A stretch of DNA of 64,000 bases from Planomonospora sp. ID82291 (GTDB lineage: Bacteria > Actinomycetota > Actinomycetes > Streptosporangiales > Streptosporangiaceae). This document shows positions 9,810-18,350 of the stretch, piece after piece. Within the stretch, counting starts at the first letter, position 1. Each line of letters opens with the position of its first letter. The stretch is taken from assembly GCF_015711645.1 (NCBI RefSeq), contig NZ_JABTEX010000001.1, positions 1,488,001 to 1,552,000 of the forward strand. The letters run 5' to 3'. The notes beneath the pieces were generated by a model, which did not search any database, was not told where the DNA came from, and was given only the letters and a program-made list of their open reading frames with translations. The position numbers and the translations under genes were made by a program.

Positions 9810-9979
9810 TCGATCTCCTCTCGGGGACCCGCCGTACGGAGGTCCCGGGCCCCGGCCGCTGACGGATCCGACATGCCTCGTCACCGGATGGAGCGGTCAA
9901 ACCCGAATTCGCCAAAGCCTGTTCCCCGGTCGTACCAAGAAAAAGTAAACGAGGCCATTCCCCGCCTACGGTGACATCC

Positions 9980-11554
9980 ATGCACAGAATGCGATTCGTC
10001 GGCGGGGTGGCGCTACTCACCGTAGCCATGATCGGTTGCGGCGCCACCACCCCCTCGCACGCGGCGGATCAGCTGATCCCTTCTGAGCCCACGCTCGTCG
10101 AGTACGCCGATCCCGCCAAGGTCCGGGGCCTGACCACGGCCACCGTCACCGACGGCGACTCCGGTGAGCGCACCGTGCACATCGCCTACCCCGTCCTGGC
10201 CGACGCACCCCGCCTCACCGAACGGCTCCGCGCCGTGGTGACCGAGCGGCTCGACCGGTTCACCGCGACCGCCACCCGGCCGCCCGGCCCGGACGGGCGC
10301 GCCCGTCCCGAGCTCAACGTGGACTGGCGGCTGCCCGCCGCGGGCGAGCAGGTCGTCGGGGTGCGGCTGGGCGTCGGCGAGCTCACCCAGTCCGGCTGGC
10401 GCGAGTCCAGGACCACCGTCTGGTACGACCGGGTGGAGGGACGCGCCGTGGACTCCCCCGGCCTGCTCTCCGGCGGTCCCGCGCTGGCCTCGCTGGCCGG
10501 CCTGGTCAGGGCGGAGCTGGCCGGGCGGGGACCCGGCGTGGACGCCGCCGCCGTCCGGGCGGACGCGCGGCTCTTCGACTCCCTCGCCTTCAACCGGCAC
10601 GGCGGGCTCGTCGTGGAGTTCGACGACTACCAGGTGGCCGCCGGCTCGCTCGGCCGGGTGGCGGTCGCCGTACCGGCGGGCAGGACCGCGGGCCTGCTCT
10701 CCCCCACCGGTCTGCGGGCCCAGGCGGCGGCCGTGCGCGCCGGGCGGCCGCCGGGGTCGCCGCCCACCGCCGAGTCCATCAGGGAGACCATCGAGGCCGC
10801 GGCCGCCGGCAGGCCCGCGGCGCGGAGCACCCGGGCGGGCTCCGTGGACTGCGCGGCGGTCACGTGCGTCGCGCTGACCTTCGACGACGGGCCGGGACCG
10901 GCCACCGGCGAGCTGCTGGACGCCCTGGCCGCCGGCGGCGCCAGGGCCACCTTCTTCGTCACCGGCTCCAACGCGGTCGCCCGCCCCGACCTGCTCGGGC
11001 GGATGAGCCGGGAGGGGCACCTGGTGGCCAACCACACCTGGTCCCACCGCGACCTCGCCTCCCTGCCGACGGACAGGGCCGCCCATCAGCTCACCCGGGC
11101 CCAGGAGGCGATCGGCCAGGCGACCGGCCAGGCCCCCACCCTGGCGCGCGCGCCGTACGGCTCGGCCGACGCCGGGGTCGCCGAGGCCGCGCGCGGCCTG
11201 GGCCTGGCGCTGGTCGGCTGGGACGTCGACGCGCTGGACGCGCGCGACCGCGACCCGCGGGCCGTCGCGCGCCGGGCCGTGGCCGGGACGCGGCCGGGGT
11301 CGATCATCCTGATGCACGACGTCCACCGCTCGGCCGTCGAGGCGGTCCCCGAGATCCTGCGGCGGCTGTCGGCGCAGGGCTACGCCTTCGTCACCGTGCC
11401 CGAGCTGTTCGGCCCGGCGGGGACGCGCGCGGGCGAGACGTACCGCTCCGGCCCGGCGGGGACGCGCGCGGGCGAGACGTACCGCTCCGGCCCGGCGGGG
11501 ACGCGCGCGGGCGAGACGTACCGCTCCGGTCCGACCGCCGCGGCCCGGTCATAG
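9980..11554 (+). CDS. Lipoprotein polysaccharide deacetylase (NodB / CE4 family)
   Basis: This secreted enzyme is predicted to remove N-acetyl groups from peptidoglycan or another envelope glycan. A lipoprotein signal (MRFVGGVALLTVAMIGC) is followed by an unassigned region to about residue 290, then a CE4 domain. Metal and catalytic motifs are visible: TFDDGPG near 301, HTWSHRDL near 355, RAPYGSAD near 389 and LMHDVH near 446. Starts at GTG 9971, ATG 9980 and ATG 9989 are all in frame; ribosome binding site evidence is weak and I prefer 9980. The C-terminus ends in three exact 13-residue repeats. It is divergent from nuoA, and its stop codon lies in an inverted repeat. Confidence 0.88.
   Translation: MHRMRFVGGVALLTVAMIGCGATTPSHAADQLIPSEPTLVEYADPAKVRGLTTATVTDGDSGERTVHIAYPVLADAPRLTERLRAVVTERLDRFTATATRPPGPDGRARPELNVDWRLPAAGEQVVGVRLGVGELTQSGWRESRTTVWYDRVEGRAVDSPGLLSGGPALASLAGLVRAELAGRGPGVDAAAVRADARLFDSLAFNRHGGLVVEFDDYQVAAGSLGRVAVAVPAGRTAGLLSPTGLRAQAAAVRAGRPPGSPPTAESIRETIEAAAAGRPAARSTRAGSVDCAAVTCVALTFDDGPGPATGELLDALAAGGARATFFVTGSNAVARPDLLGRMSREGHLVANHTWSHRDLASLPTDRAAHQLTRAQEAIGQATGQAPTLARAPYGSADAGVAEAARGLGLALVGWDVDALDARDRDPRAVARRAVAGTRPGSIILMHDVHRSAVEAVPEILRRLSAQGYAFVTVPELFGPAGTRAGETYRSGPAGTRAGETYRSGPAGTRAGETYRSGPTAAARS
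11411..11527 (+). repeat. Three perfect 39-bp tandem repeats in deacetylase C-terminus
   Basis: Three identical 39-base units begin at 11411, 11450 and 11489. In frame they encode GPAGTRAGETYRS three times, lying after the CE4 domain. Because the unit is a multiple of three, copy number can change without breaking the frame. The identity at nucleotide level indicates recent expansion. Confidence 0.95.
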
Positions 11555-11569
11555 CCGGCGGCTATGACC
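11547..11569. terminator. Perfect palindrome over the deacetylase stop codon (terminator or operator)
   Basis: GGTCATAGCC and GGCTATGACC form perfect 10-base arms around a 3-base centre, overlapping the TAG stop. A further half-site CATAGCC follows at 11571-11577. It could end the deacetylase transcript, or be an operator for the leader and korAB transcript starting just downstream. The extra half-site favours protein binding; the tight loop favours a hairpin. Confidence 0.5.
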
Positions 11570-11614
11570 CCATAGCCGGAAGAGATGGGGGCCCTTCCCG
11601 GGGAGGACATATAG

Positions 11615-11713
11615 TTGGCGATCGTGACCCCTACCGTCCTCTTCGGCCGCCTGCACGTTGACCTGTGCCGGCTCGCCGCCGGGCTGTGTCGGGGCGACCG
11701 TCCGCGATCGTGA
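11615..11713 (+). CDS. Putative Cys-containing leader peptide upstream of korAB
   Basis: This is a 32-residue ORF. TTG at 11615 is placed seven bases after a GGGAGGA ribosome binding site; GTG at 11624 is an alternative. The product contains GRLHVDLCRLAAGLCR, with cysteines at two closely spaced positions. From memory, actinobacteria have many short leader ORFs with an R-H-x-D-L-x-R core and cysteines, often ahead of sulfur genes, and these are thought to act by cysteine-dependent translation or attenuation. It ends 203 bases before korA, whose enzyme needs iron-sulfur clusters. The function as a regulatory uORF is inferred; no specific attenuator fold could be assigned in the GC-rich leader. 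Confidence 0.6.
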   Translation: MAIVTPTVLFGRLHVDLCRLAAGLCRGDRPRS

Positions 11714-11916
11714 TCCGCGCGGCCGCCCCGCGCCGCGGGCGCGACGCCCGAGCCCCCCACGCTCCACCACCGCGGCACGCCGGGGACTGCGACATGCGTC
11801 ACACTCCCACGCCGTGCGGAACGCGAAAGACCACGTGTGGCCCCCGAGGGATCTAGCATGGAAGTAAACATGGTGGCAACAGCAACGGCGCCCTTCGCGT
11901 CGAGGAGGACTGAGCT

Positions 11917-13773
11917 GTGACCAAGCAGGTTCAGCAACTCGACCGCGTGATCATCCGCTTCGCCGGCGACTCCGGCGACGGCATGCAGCTGACGGGTGAT
12001 CGCTTCACCGCGGGCACGGCGGAGTTCGGCAACGACCTGTCGACCCTCCCCAACTTCCCCGCCGAGATCCGCGCCCCCGCAGGGACCCTGCCCGGCGTGT
12101 CGAGTTTCCAGCTGCACTTCGCCGATCACGACATCCTCACCCCCGGTGACGCGCCGAACGTCCTGGTCGCGATGAACCCGGCGGCGCTGAAGGCCAACCT
12201 CGGCGACCTGCCGCGCGGGGCCGACATCATCGCCAACACCGACGAGTTCACCAAGCGCAACCTGCAGAAGGTGGGCTACGCCGCCAGCCCGCTGGAGGAC
12301 GACTCGCTCACCGAGTGGCGCGTCCACCCGGTGCCGCTGACCTCGCTGACGGTCAAGGCCCTGGAGGGCTTCGACCTGTCGAAGAAGGACGCCGAGCGCT
12401 CCAAGAACATGTTCGCCCTCGGCCTGCTCAGCTGGCTCTACCACCGGCCGACCGAGGCGACGATCTCGTTCCTGGAGAACAAGTTCGCCAAGAAGCCCGA
12501 GATCGCCAAGGCCAACATCGCGGCCTTCCAGGCGGGCTGGAACTACGGCGAGACCACCGAGTCCTTCTCGGTCTCCTACGAGGTCAAGCCGGCCCCGCTG
12601 GCGCCGGGCGTCTACCGCAACATCTCCGGCAATCAGGCGCTCGCCTACGGCCTCATCGCCGCCTCCGTGCGCTCGGGTCTCCCGCTGTTCCTCGGGTCCT
12701 ACCCGATCACCCCGGCCAGCGACATCCTGCACGAGCTCTCCCGGCACAAGCACTTCGGCATCCGCACCTTCCAGGCCGAGGACGAGATCGCGGGCGTCGG
12801 CGCGGCGCTCGGCGCGGCCTTCGGCGGCGCGCTGGGCGTGACCACGACCTCCGGTCCGGGCGTGGCGCTGAAGGCCGAGACGGTCGGCCTGGCCGTCATG
12901 ACCGAGCTGCCGCTGATCGTGGTGGACGTGCAGCGCTCGGGCCCGTCGACCGGCATGCCGACCAAGACCGAGCAGACCGACCTGCTGATGGCGATGTACG
13001 GCCGCAACGGCGAGTCTCCGCTGCCGGTCGTCGCGCCGATGTCGCCGAGCGACTGCTTCGACGCCGCCGTCGAGGCCGCCCGCATCGCGGTGAAGTACCG
13101 CACGCCGGTCATGCTGCTGTCGGACGGCTACCTCGCCAACGGCTCGGAGCCGTGGCGGGTGCCGGCCGCCGCCGACCTGCCGGACATCTCCACCGCGTTC
13201 GCCTCCGCGCCGGCCGAGGGCGAGGAGTTCCTGCCCTACCTGCGCGACCCCGAGACCCTCGCCCGGCCGTGGGCCGTCCCGGGCACCCCGGGCCTGGAGC
13301 ACCGGATCGGCGGCATCGAGAAGGCCGACCGCACCGGCAACATCTCCTACGACCCCGGCAACCACGACCGCATGGTCCGGATCCGGCAGGCGAAGATCGA
13401 CGGGATCGCCGAGGACATCCCGCCGCTGGAGGTGGACGACCCCGACGGTCCCGACGGCGGGACCCGGGTGCTGGTGCTGGGCTGGGGCTCCACCTACGGC
13501 CCGATCGCCGCGGCCGTACGGCGGATCCGCAAGTCCGGGGGGAAGGTCGCGCAGGCGCACCTGCGGCACCTCAGCCCGCTGCCCGCCAACACCGGCGAGG
13601 TGCTGACGTCCTACGACAAGGTGCTGCTCCCGGAGATCAACCTCGGCCAGCTCGCGATGCTGCTCCGCGCCCGCTTCCTGGTCGACATCATCAGCTACAA
13701 CCGCGTACGGGGGCTCCCGTTCAAGGCCGAGGAGCTGGCCGACGTGATCCAGGATGTGATCGACAGTGAGTGA
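11917..13773 (+). CDS. korA: 2-oxoacid:ferredoxin oxidoreductase alpha (gamma-alpha fusion) subunit, probable KorA
   Basis: With KorB this enzyme oxidatively decarboxylates a 2-oxoacid, most likely 2-oxoglutarate, to the acyl-CoA while reducing ferredoxin. The 618-residue protein has an N-terminal gamma domain (residues about 9 to 190, starting IIRFAGDSGDGMQLTGDRF) fused to the alpha pyrimidine-binding domain (from about 225, with GSYPITPASDILHEL and MPTKTEQTDLLMAMYGRNGE) and a C-terminal transketolase-like domain. This domain order is that of actinobacterial oxygen-tolerant KorA. The GTG start follows GAGGAGG. It overlaps korB by eight bases. Substrate specificity cannot be proved from sequence alone. 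Confidence 0.93.
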   Translation: MTKQVQQLDRVIIRFAGDSGDGMQLTGDRFTAGTAEFGNDLSTLPNFPAEIRAPAGTLPGVSSFQLHFADHDILTPGDAPNVLVAMNPAALKANLGDLPRGADIIANTDEFTKRNLQKVGYAASPLEDDSLTEWRVHPVPLTSLTVKALEGFDLSKKDAERSKNMFALGLLSWLYHRPTEATISFLENKFAKKPEIAKANIAAFQAGWNYGETTESFSVSYEVKPAPLAPGVYRNISGNQALAYGLIAASVRSGLPLFLGSYPITPASDILHELSRHKHFGIRTFQAEDEIAGVGAALGAAFGGALGVTTTSGPGVALKAETVGLAVMTELPLIVVDVQRSGPSTGMPTKTEQTDLLMAMYGRNGESPLPVVAPMSPSDCFDAAVEAARIAVKYRTPVMLLSDGYLANGSEPWRVPAAADLPDISTAFASAPAEGEEFLPYLRDPETLARPWAVPGTPGLEHRIGGIEKADRTGNISYDPGNHDRMVRIRQAKIDGIAEDIPPLEVDDPDGPDGGTRVLVLGWGSTYGPIAAAVRRIRKSGGKVAQAHLRHLSPLPANTGEVLTSYDKVLLPEINLGQLAMLLRARFLVDIISYNRVRGLPFKAEELADVIQDVIDSE

Positions 13774-14827
13774 GCTTCTCAGCGGCCCCGGCCTCAACGG
13801 CAGGGGACTGGCGCTGGTCCCCAAGTCCGACGCCAAGCAGTCCATGAAGGAGTACAAGTCGGACCAGGAGGTCCGGTGGTGCCCGGGCTGCGGCGACTAC
13901 GCCATCCTGGCCGCGGTCCAGTCGTTCGTCCCGGAGCTCGGCCTCAAGCGCGAGAACATGGTGTTCGTCTCGGGCATCGGCTGCTCCTCCCGGTTCCCGT
14001 ACTACATGAACACCTACGGGTTCCACTCGATCCACGGCCGCGCGCCCGCGATCGCCACCGGCCTGGCCGCCTCCCGGCCCGACCTGAGCGTCTGGGTGAT
14101 CACCGGCGACGGCGACTCGCTCTCCATCGGCGGCAACCACCTGATCCACGCGCTGCGCCGCAACGTCAACCTCAACATCCTGCTGTTCAACAACAGGATC
14201 TACGGTCTGACCAAGGGCCAGTACTCCCCGACCTCCGAGATCGGCAAGGTCACGAAGTCCACCCCGATGGGCTCGCTGGACAAGCCGTTCAACCCGATCT
14301 CGCTGGCGATCGGCGCCGAGGCCTCCTTCGTGGCCCGGACCATCGACTCCGACCGCAAGCACCTGCAGTCGGTGCTGCGCGAGGCCGCCGAGCACAAGGG
14401 CACCTCGCTGGTGGAGATCTACCAGAACTGCAACATCTTCAACGACGGCGCCTTCGACCAGCTGAAGGACCCGGAGCAGCGCGACGACATCACGCTGCGC
14501 CTGGAGCACGGGCAGCCCATCGCCAGCGCCTCCAAGGCCGTGCGCCGGGCGGCCGACGGCGGCATCGAGGTCGTCCCCCGGGCGGAGGTGGCCGAGAACG
14601 AGATCCTCGTCCACGACGCCCACCGCGCCGACCCCTCGCTGGCCTTCGCGCTCTCCCGGCTGGACGAGCCGGCGTTCGCGCACGTCCCGATCGGCGTCTT
14701 CCGCAGCGTCGACCGCCCGTCCTACGACGAGCTGATGTCCGCGCAGCTGGAGGAGGCCGTCGCCCAGCGCGGCCCCGGCAGCCTGGACGACCTGCTCCTG
14801 TCGGGGGACACCTGGCGCATCGGGTAG
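13766..14827 (+). CDS. korB: 2-oxoacid:ferredoxin oxidoreductase beta subunit, probable KorB
   Basis: This is the thiamine diphosphate and iron-sulfur subunit partnering KorA. The 353-residue protein has CPGCGDYAIL at residues 39-48 and GIGCSSRFP near 71, supplying cysteines for the [4Fe-4S] cluster. The ThDP-binding motif GDGDSLSIGGNHLIHALR lies near 114 with NNRIYGLTKGQYSPTS after it. No ferredoxin domain is fused, so a separate ferredoxin must accept the electrons; none is encoded in the window. Translational coupling with korA is shown by the overlapping GTG start at 13766. The gene is followed by a minisatellite and a strong hairpin. Confidence 0.94.
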   Translation: MSELLSGPGLNGRGLALVPKSDAKQSMKEYKSDQEVRWCPGCGDYAILAAVQSFVPELGLKRENMVFVSGIGCSSRFPYYMNTYGFHSIHGRAPAIATGLAASRPDLSVWVITGDGDSLSIGGNHLIHALRRNVNLNILLFNNRIYGLTKGQYSPTSEIGKVTKSTPMGSLDKPFNPISLAIGAEASFVARTIDSDRKHLQSVLREAAEHKGTSLVEIYQNCNIFNDGAFDQLKDPEQRDDITLRLEHGQPIASASKAVRRAADGGIEVVPRAEVAENEILVHDAHRADPSLAFALSRLDEPAFAHVPIGVFRSVDRPSYDELMSAQLEEAVAQRGPGSLDDLLLSGDTWRIG

Positions 14828-14860
14828 GGCGCCGGACGGGCACCCTGCAGAACCCGCGCC

Positions 14861-14950
14861 GGACACGGCCGGACACGGCCGGACACGGCCGGACACGGCC
14901 GGACACGGCCGGACACGGCCGGACACGGCCGGACACGGCCGGACACGGCC
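14861..14950. repeat. Nine perfect 10-bp tandem repeats after korB
   Basis: The unit GGACACGGCC occurs nine times without a mismatch between the korB stop and the terminator. One inverted partial copy (GTGTCCGGCCG) lies beyond the terminator near 15014-15024, so the repeat could extend the terminator stem. The unit length is not a multiple of three and no gene spans it. Confidence 0.97.
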
Positions 14951-14953
14951 AGA

Positions 14954-15002
14954 AACGGTGAAAGGCCCTCCGCGGAGTCTCCGCGGAGGGCCTTTCACCG
15001 TT
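14954..15002. terminator. Strong bidirectional terminator between korB and a convergent gene
   Basis: A perfect inverted repeat with 23-base arms (14954-14976 and 14980-15002) and a 3-base loop lies between convergent genes. The outer bases are AA and TT. Its length, perfection and position between two 3' ends make a bidirectional intrinsic terminator very likely. Confidence 0.9.
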
Positions 15003-15092
15003 CCCTTTCACCGTGTCCGGCCGTACGCGCCCCATCCGGGCGTACGCCGGCGGGGCCGACCGTACGCCCGGCGGGACCGGGCGTAGGGCACG

Positions 15093-18000
15093 TCACTCGG
15101 CGCGTTCCAGCACCAGGCTCCACATCGTGGCCCGCAGGCTCGCCGAGTCGGCCGTGGCCGTGATCCCGCCCCGCGTCCCGGCCGGGGCCTGCGCGCCGCC
15201 GTCGGTCAGCAGACTCGTGATCCGGCCGCTGCCCGTACCCGCCTGGGTGGAACGCACCGTCTCCTCAGCCGGAGCCGTCCACGCCGTGGTCGCCGAGGAC
15301 TTCTCCCCCCAGTACGACACCACCCGGCCACCACCGGCCGGCACCTGCACCTCCGGCGTCGTGTGCTCGGCCCGCGTCACCGTCTCCGACGCACTCGCCT
15401 GCACCGCCACCACATCAGGACCCACCCCCCGATAGGCCACCAGCGTCAGATCCGCCTTCGCCTGCGCCGACAACGTCACCGACAGCACGTCCCCGCCGTC
15501 GTCCGGAGCCGCCGCCTTCTTCCACACCTTCGTCACCACCCCGCCGTTGTCCCGGGTGCCCACCAGCGCCCACCCGGTCACCCCCGCCGGATCCGGCACC
15601 GTCACCGACGAGGAGTTGACCGTCATGAACAGCAGCAGCCCGTCACCACCGGCCACCTGCGCCGGCACCGTCACCGAATGCGCGGCCGCGTTGGCGTTGG
15701 ACCCCGCCGACCCGACGAACTCGATTTTCGCCGACTGCGGGGCGACCGTGAACTGCTTGGTCACGTTGTGCCTGCCGCCGCGGTCGTCCGTGACGGTCAG
15801 CGTGACGGGGTAGGTGCCCGCCGCCGCGTACGTGTGCGACGCGGTCACCCCGGCGGCGGTGGCGCCGTCGCCGAACGCCCACGCGTACGCGGTGATCGAC
15901 CCGTCCTCGTCACCGGACGGGTTGGCGTCGAAGGTGCACTCCAGCTCCGCGCAGCTCGCCGCGAAGTCCGCCACCGGCGGCTGGTTGGCCCCCTCCACCG
16001 TCACCTGCGCCGTCGCCGACCCCGTCGCCCCCCGGTCGTCGGTCACCGTGACCGTCACCGGATAGGTCCCGCTGCGCGGGAAGGCGTGCGTCACCGTCGC
16101 GCCGGAGGCGTTCCCTCCTCCGCCGAACGACCACGCGGTGGAGACGAGCACCCCGTCCGGGTCGTACGAGCCGGTGTTGCGGAAGGTGCAGGTCAGCTCC
16201 TCGCACGCCGACACCAGCTTCGCGACGGGCTTGGCGTTGGACGTCTGGGAACCCTCGGCGGAGTAGAGGAACAGGGCGCGCTGGCGCCAGTCGCGGCCGT
16301 CGGCGCCGGTGCCGCTCAGGGTCTCCGCGGTACCCGCCACGGGCTTGCCATCGACGAAGTCGATCCGCTTGAGCTGGTTGCCGGTCCGGTCGGTGAAGTA
16401 GAGCTTGTCCCCGGACAGGAACATCCCGCCCACCCGGCTGAAGTCGATGCCGGACACGTTCCCGGACACCGTCGTGCGCAGGGCTCCGACGATCTCGCTC
16501 TCGGGGTTGAACCCGCGCGAGTAGAGCGCGGACTGGCCGCTGCGGGTGAAGTAGAGCCGGCCTCCGGCGTAGAACACGCCGGTCATGTTCTGCATGTCGG
16601 CGGCGAAGTCGGTCAGGCCGTTCAGGGCGACCTCGGCGGGCGCGCCGAACGTGGTCCCGTCGAAGGTGCGGCGGTAGAGCCGCCCGTCCGACCAGGGGGT
16701 GTAGAGCCGCCCGCTGAGCATGAAGGCGCCCCGCGCGCCCGACCAGGAGACCCCGCCCGCCGCGACGGACTCGTCCGTACCGAGGGCGGTCCCGTCGTAG
16801 GAGCGGCGCTGCACCAGGTTGTTGGCGATCAGGCCGTATCCGAGCCGGTAGACGTCCGCGGGCAGGCTGCCCGCCGAGACGGGGGCCGGCGCGCCCGCTC
16901 CCGCGACGGGGAGCATGGCCAGACGTCCGTGGTACTCCGAGTTGCCGAGGCGGTCGGTGTCGCTGCCGACCCACAGGCCCTGCGCGGTCGCGGTCAGGTC
17001 GAACACGCCGACCCCGAGCGTCCGGGTCGGGTTCCAGGAGAAGGGCACACCGCTGAGCGGGTCCAGGGCGGCCAGCCCCGGCCGCGAGACCGCGCCCTGG
17101 CCCGCCTTGTCCGCGGCGTAGGGGTTGTTGGCCCAGCGGAAGTGCCCGCCGACGTAGACCGCGTGCGAGGTGACGCCGACCGCGTAGGTCGTGTCGCCAC
17201 CGGTGTAGTTGACCCAGGTGGGGTCGAGGTCGGAACCGCTCGCCGCGGTCTCCCAGCGGGCCTGGGTGTCGCAGAGCTTGGGCGGGCCGCCCGCGTAGGC
17301 GCCCGTCGTCGTCACCACGAAGAACCGGCCGTCGGGCGAGTAGTCCACGTCCCGCATGTAGCTGTCGAAGGAGCTGGAGCAGACCGCCTCGTAGCGGGCG
17401 GTGCGCCAGTCGGCCGGCTCGGCGCTCGCCCCGGTCAGGTCGAGCTGGACGATCTGCCGGCGGCTCTCGCCGTCCACGGTGGCGAAGTTGCCCACCGCCA
17501 CCAGGCGCGACCCGTCCGGCGTGACGTCCATCTTCAGCACGGCCGTGGTGCCGCCGTTCTGCGTGCCGGCGAAGGCCAGGTCCACGAACGGGTCGCGCGC
17601 GCCGGTGTCCGGGTCGAGGGTCGCCAGCGCGGCCTGCGGGGTGCCGCTCACCGTGGCGAAGGCGCCGCCGACGTACAGCCGACCCCCCGCCAGCCGCAGG
17701 TCGTTGACCCGGGCGTCCACCGACGGGGTGAAGCCCGGCAGCGCCTGCCCGTCGGTCACGTCGAGCCGGGTCAGCCTCCGGTTGGTGACCCCGTTGACCT
17801 GGCCGAAGGCGCCGCCGACGTAGACCGACCGGCCGTCGGGGGCCGCCAGCAGGGCCTTCACCTCGCCTTCGACCTGCGGGGTGAACGCGGTGTCGACGGC
17901 GCCGGTGGTGGCGTTGAAGGCGAACAGGCTCTTACGCGGCAGGACGGTCGCGGAGTCGTCCTCCCGAACCTGGGTGAACTCGCCTCCGACGTAGATCTTG

Positions 18001-18182
18001 CCGCCGATCTGCACGACGGCGTTGACCTTGCCGTCCAGGACGTGAGGCGTCCAGTTGACGGGATCGTCGGAGACGACGCGGTCCTGCGGATGTTGCACAG
18101 CGGATGCCGGCCCGCTCCAGAGCAGGGCGAGCGCTGTCGCCAGCACTCCCCCCAGAACGGAGAACTTCCTGCGTCCCCCCAT
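15093..18182 (-). CDS. Secreted beta-propeller / tandem PKD-domain protein (paralog 1)
   Basis: This is a 1029-residue exported protein of unknown binding role. The ATG at 18182 follows an AAGGGG site and gives a signal peptide (MGGRRKFSVLGGVLATALALLWSGPASA). Residues about 30 to 620 contain repeated YVGGxFxxV-type units suggestive of a delta-60/beta-propeller fold. Two PKD domains follow (VTVTVTDDRGATGSATAQV and VTLTVTDDRGG), then a C-terminal domain of about 220 residues beginning IEFVGSAGSNANAAA. It is a tandem paralog of the next upstream gene, equal in length and nearly identical over the C-terminal part. The gene lies beside the exopolysaccharide cluster, which suggests surface or matrix binding; this is inference. 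Confidence 0.85.
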   Translation of the reverse strand: MGGRRKFSVLGGVLATALALLWSGPASAVQHPQDRVVSDDPVNWTPHVLDGKVNAVVQIGGKIYVGGEFTQVREDDSATVLPRKSLFAFNATTGAVDTAFTPQVEGEVKALLAAPDGRSVYVGGAFGQVNGVTNRRLTRLDVTDGQALPGFTPSVDARVNDLRLAGGRLYVGGAFATVSGTPQAALATLDPDTGARDPFVDLAFAGTQNGGTTAVLKMDVTPDGSRLVAVGNFATVDGESRRQIVQLDLTGASAEPADWRTARYEAVCSSSFDSYMRDVDYSPDGRFFVVTTTGAYAGGPPKLCDTQARWETAASGSDLDPTWVNYTGGDTTYAVGVTSHAVYVGGHFRWANNPYAADKAGQGAVSRPGLAALDPLSGVPFSWNPTRTLGVGVFDLTATAQGLWVGSDTDRLGNSEYHGRLAMLPVAGAGAPAPVSAGSLPADVYRLGYGLIANNLVQRRSYDGTALGTDESVAAGGVSWSGARGAFMLSGRLYTPWSDGRLYRRTFDGTTFGAPAEVALNGLTDFAADMQNMTGVFYAGGRLYFTRSGQSALYSRGFNPESEIVGALRTTVSGNVSGIDFSRVGGMFLSGDKLYFTDRTGNQLKRIDFVDGKPVAGTAETLSGTGADGRDWRQRALFLYSAEGSQTSNAKPVAKLVSACEELTCTFRNTGSYDPDGVLVSTAWSFGGGGNASGATVTHAFPRSGTYPVTVTVTDDRGATGSATAQVTVEGANQPPVADFAASCAELECTFDANPSGDEDGSITAYAWAFGDGATAAGVTASHTYAAAGTYPVTLTVTDDRGGRHNVTKQFTVAPQSAKIEFVGSAGSNANAAAHSVTVPAQVAGGDGLLLFMTVNSSSVTVPDPAGVTGWALVGTRDNGGVVTKVWKKAAAPDDGGDVLSVTLSAQAKADLTLVAYRGVGPDVVAVQASASETVTRAEHTTPEVQVPAGGGRVVSYWGEKSSATTAWTAPAEETVRSTQAGTGSGRITSLLTDGGAQAPAGTRGGITATADSASLRATMWSLVLERAE

Positions 18183-18308
18183 GGTGACCCCTTTCAAGGG
18201 TGATGGAAAAAGACCCCCGGGCCATCGGGTGATGGCGCATCACACGCATCAGACGCCACAGGGATAGAACGGGTTCACACGGCTTGCATCACGAAAAAGC
18301 CATGGGAG

Positions 18309-18343
18309 CCGGGCACGGCCGGCCGCCGGTCGGCCGTGCCCGG
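18309..18343 (-). terminator. Hairpin terminator after paralog 2
   Basis: Perfect 13-base arms CCGGGCACGGCCG and complement (18309-18321, 18331-18343) enclose a 9-base loop eight bases past the stop of the upstream paralog. On the minus strand it is followed, after several bases, by a short run of five T. It should separate the two paralogs into independent transcripts or reduce read-through. Confidence 0.75.
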
Positions 18344-18350
18344 GTCGATC

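Noticed and set aside
14861-14950. CRISPR array
   Set aside because: The 10-base units are directly contiguous without spacers and no cas gene is present.
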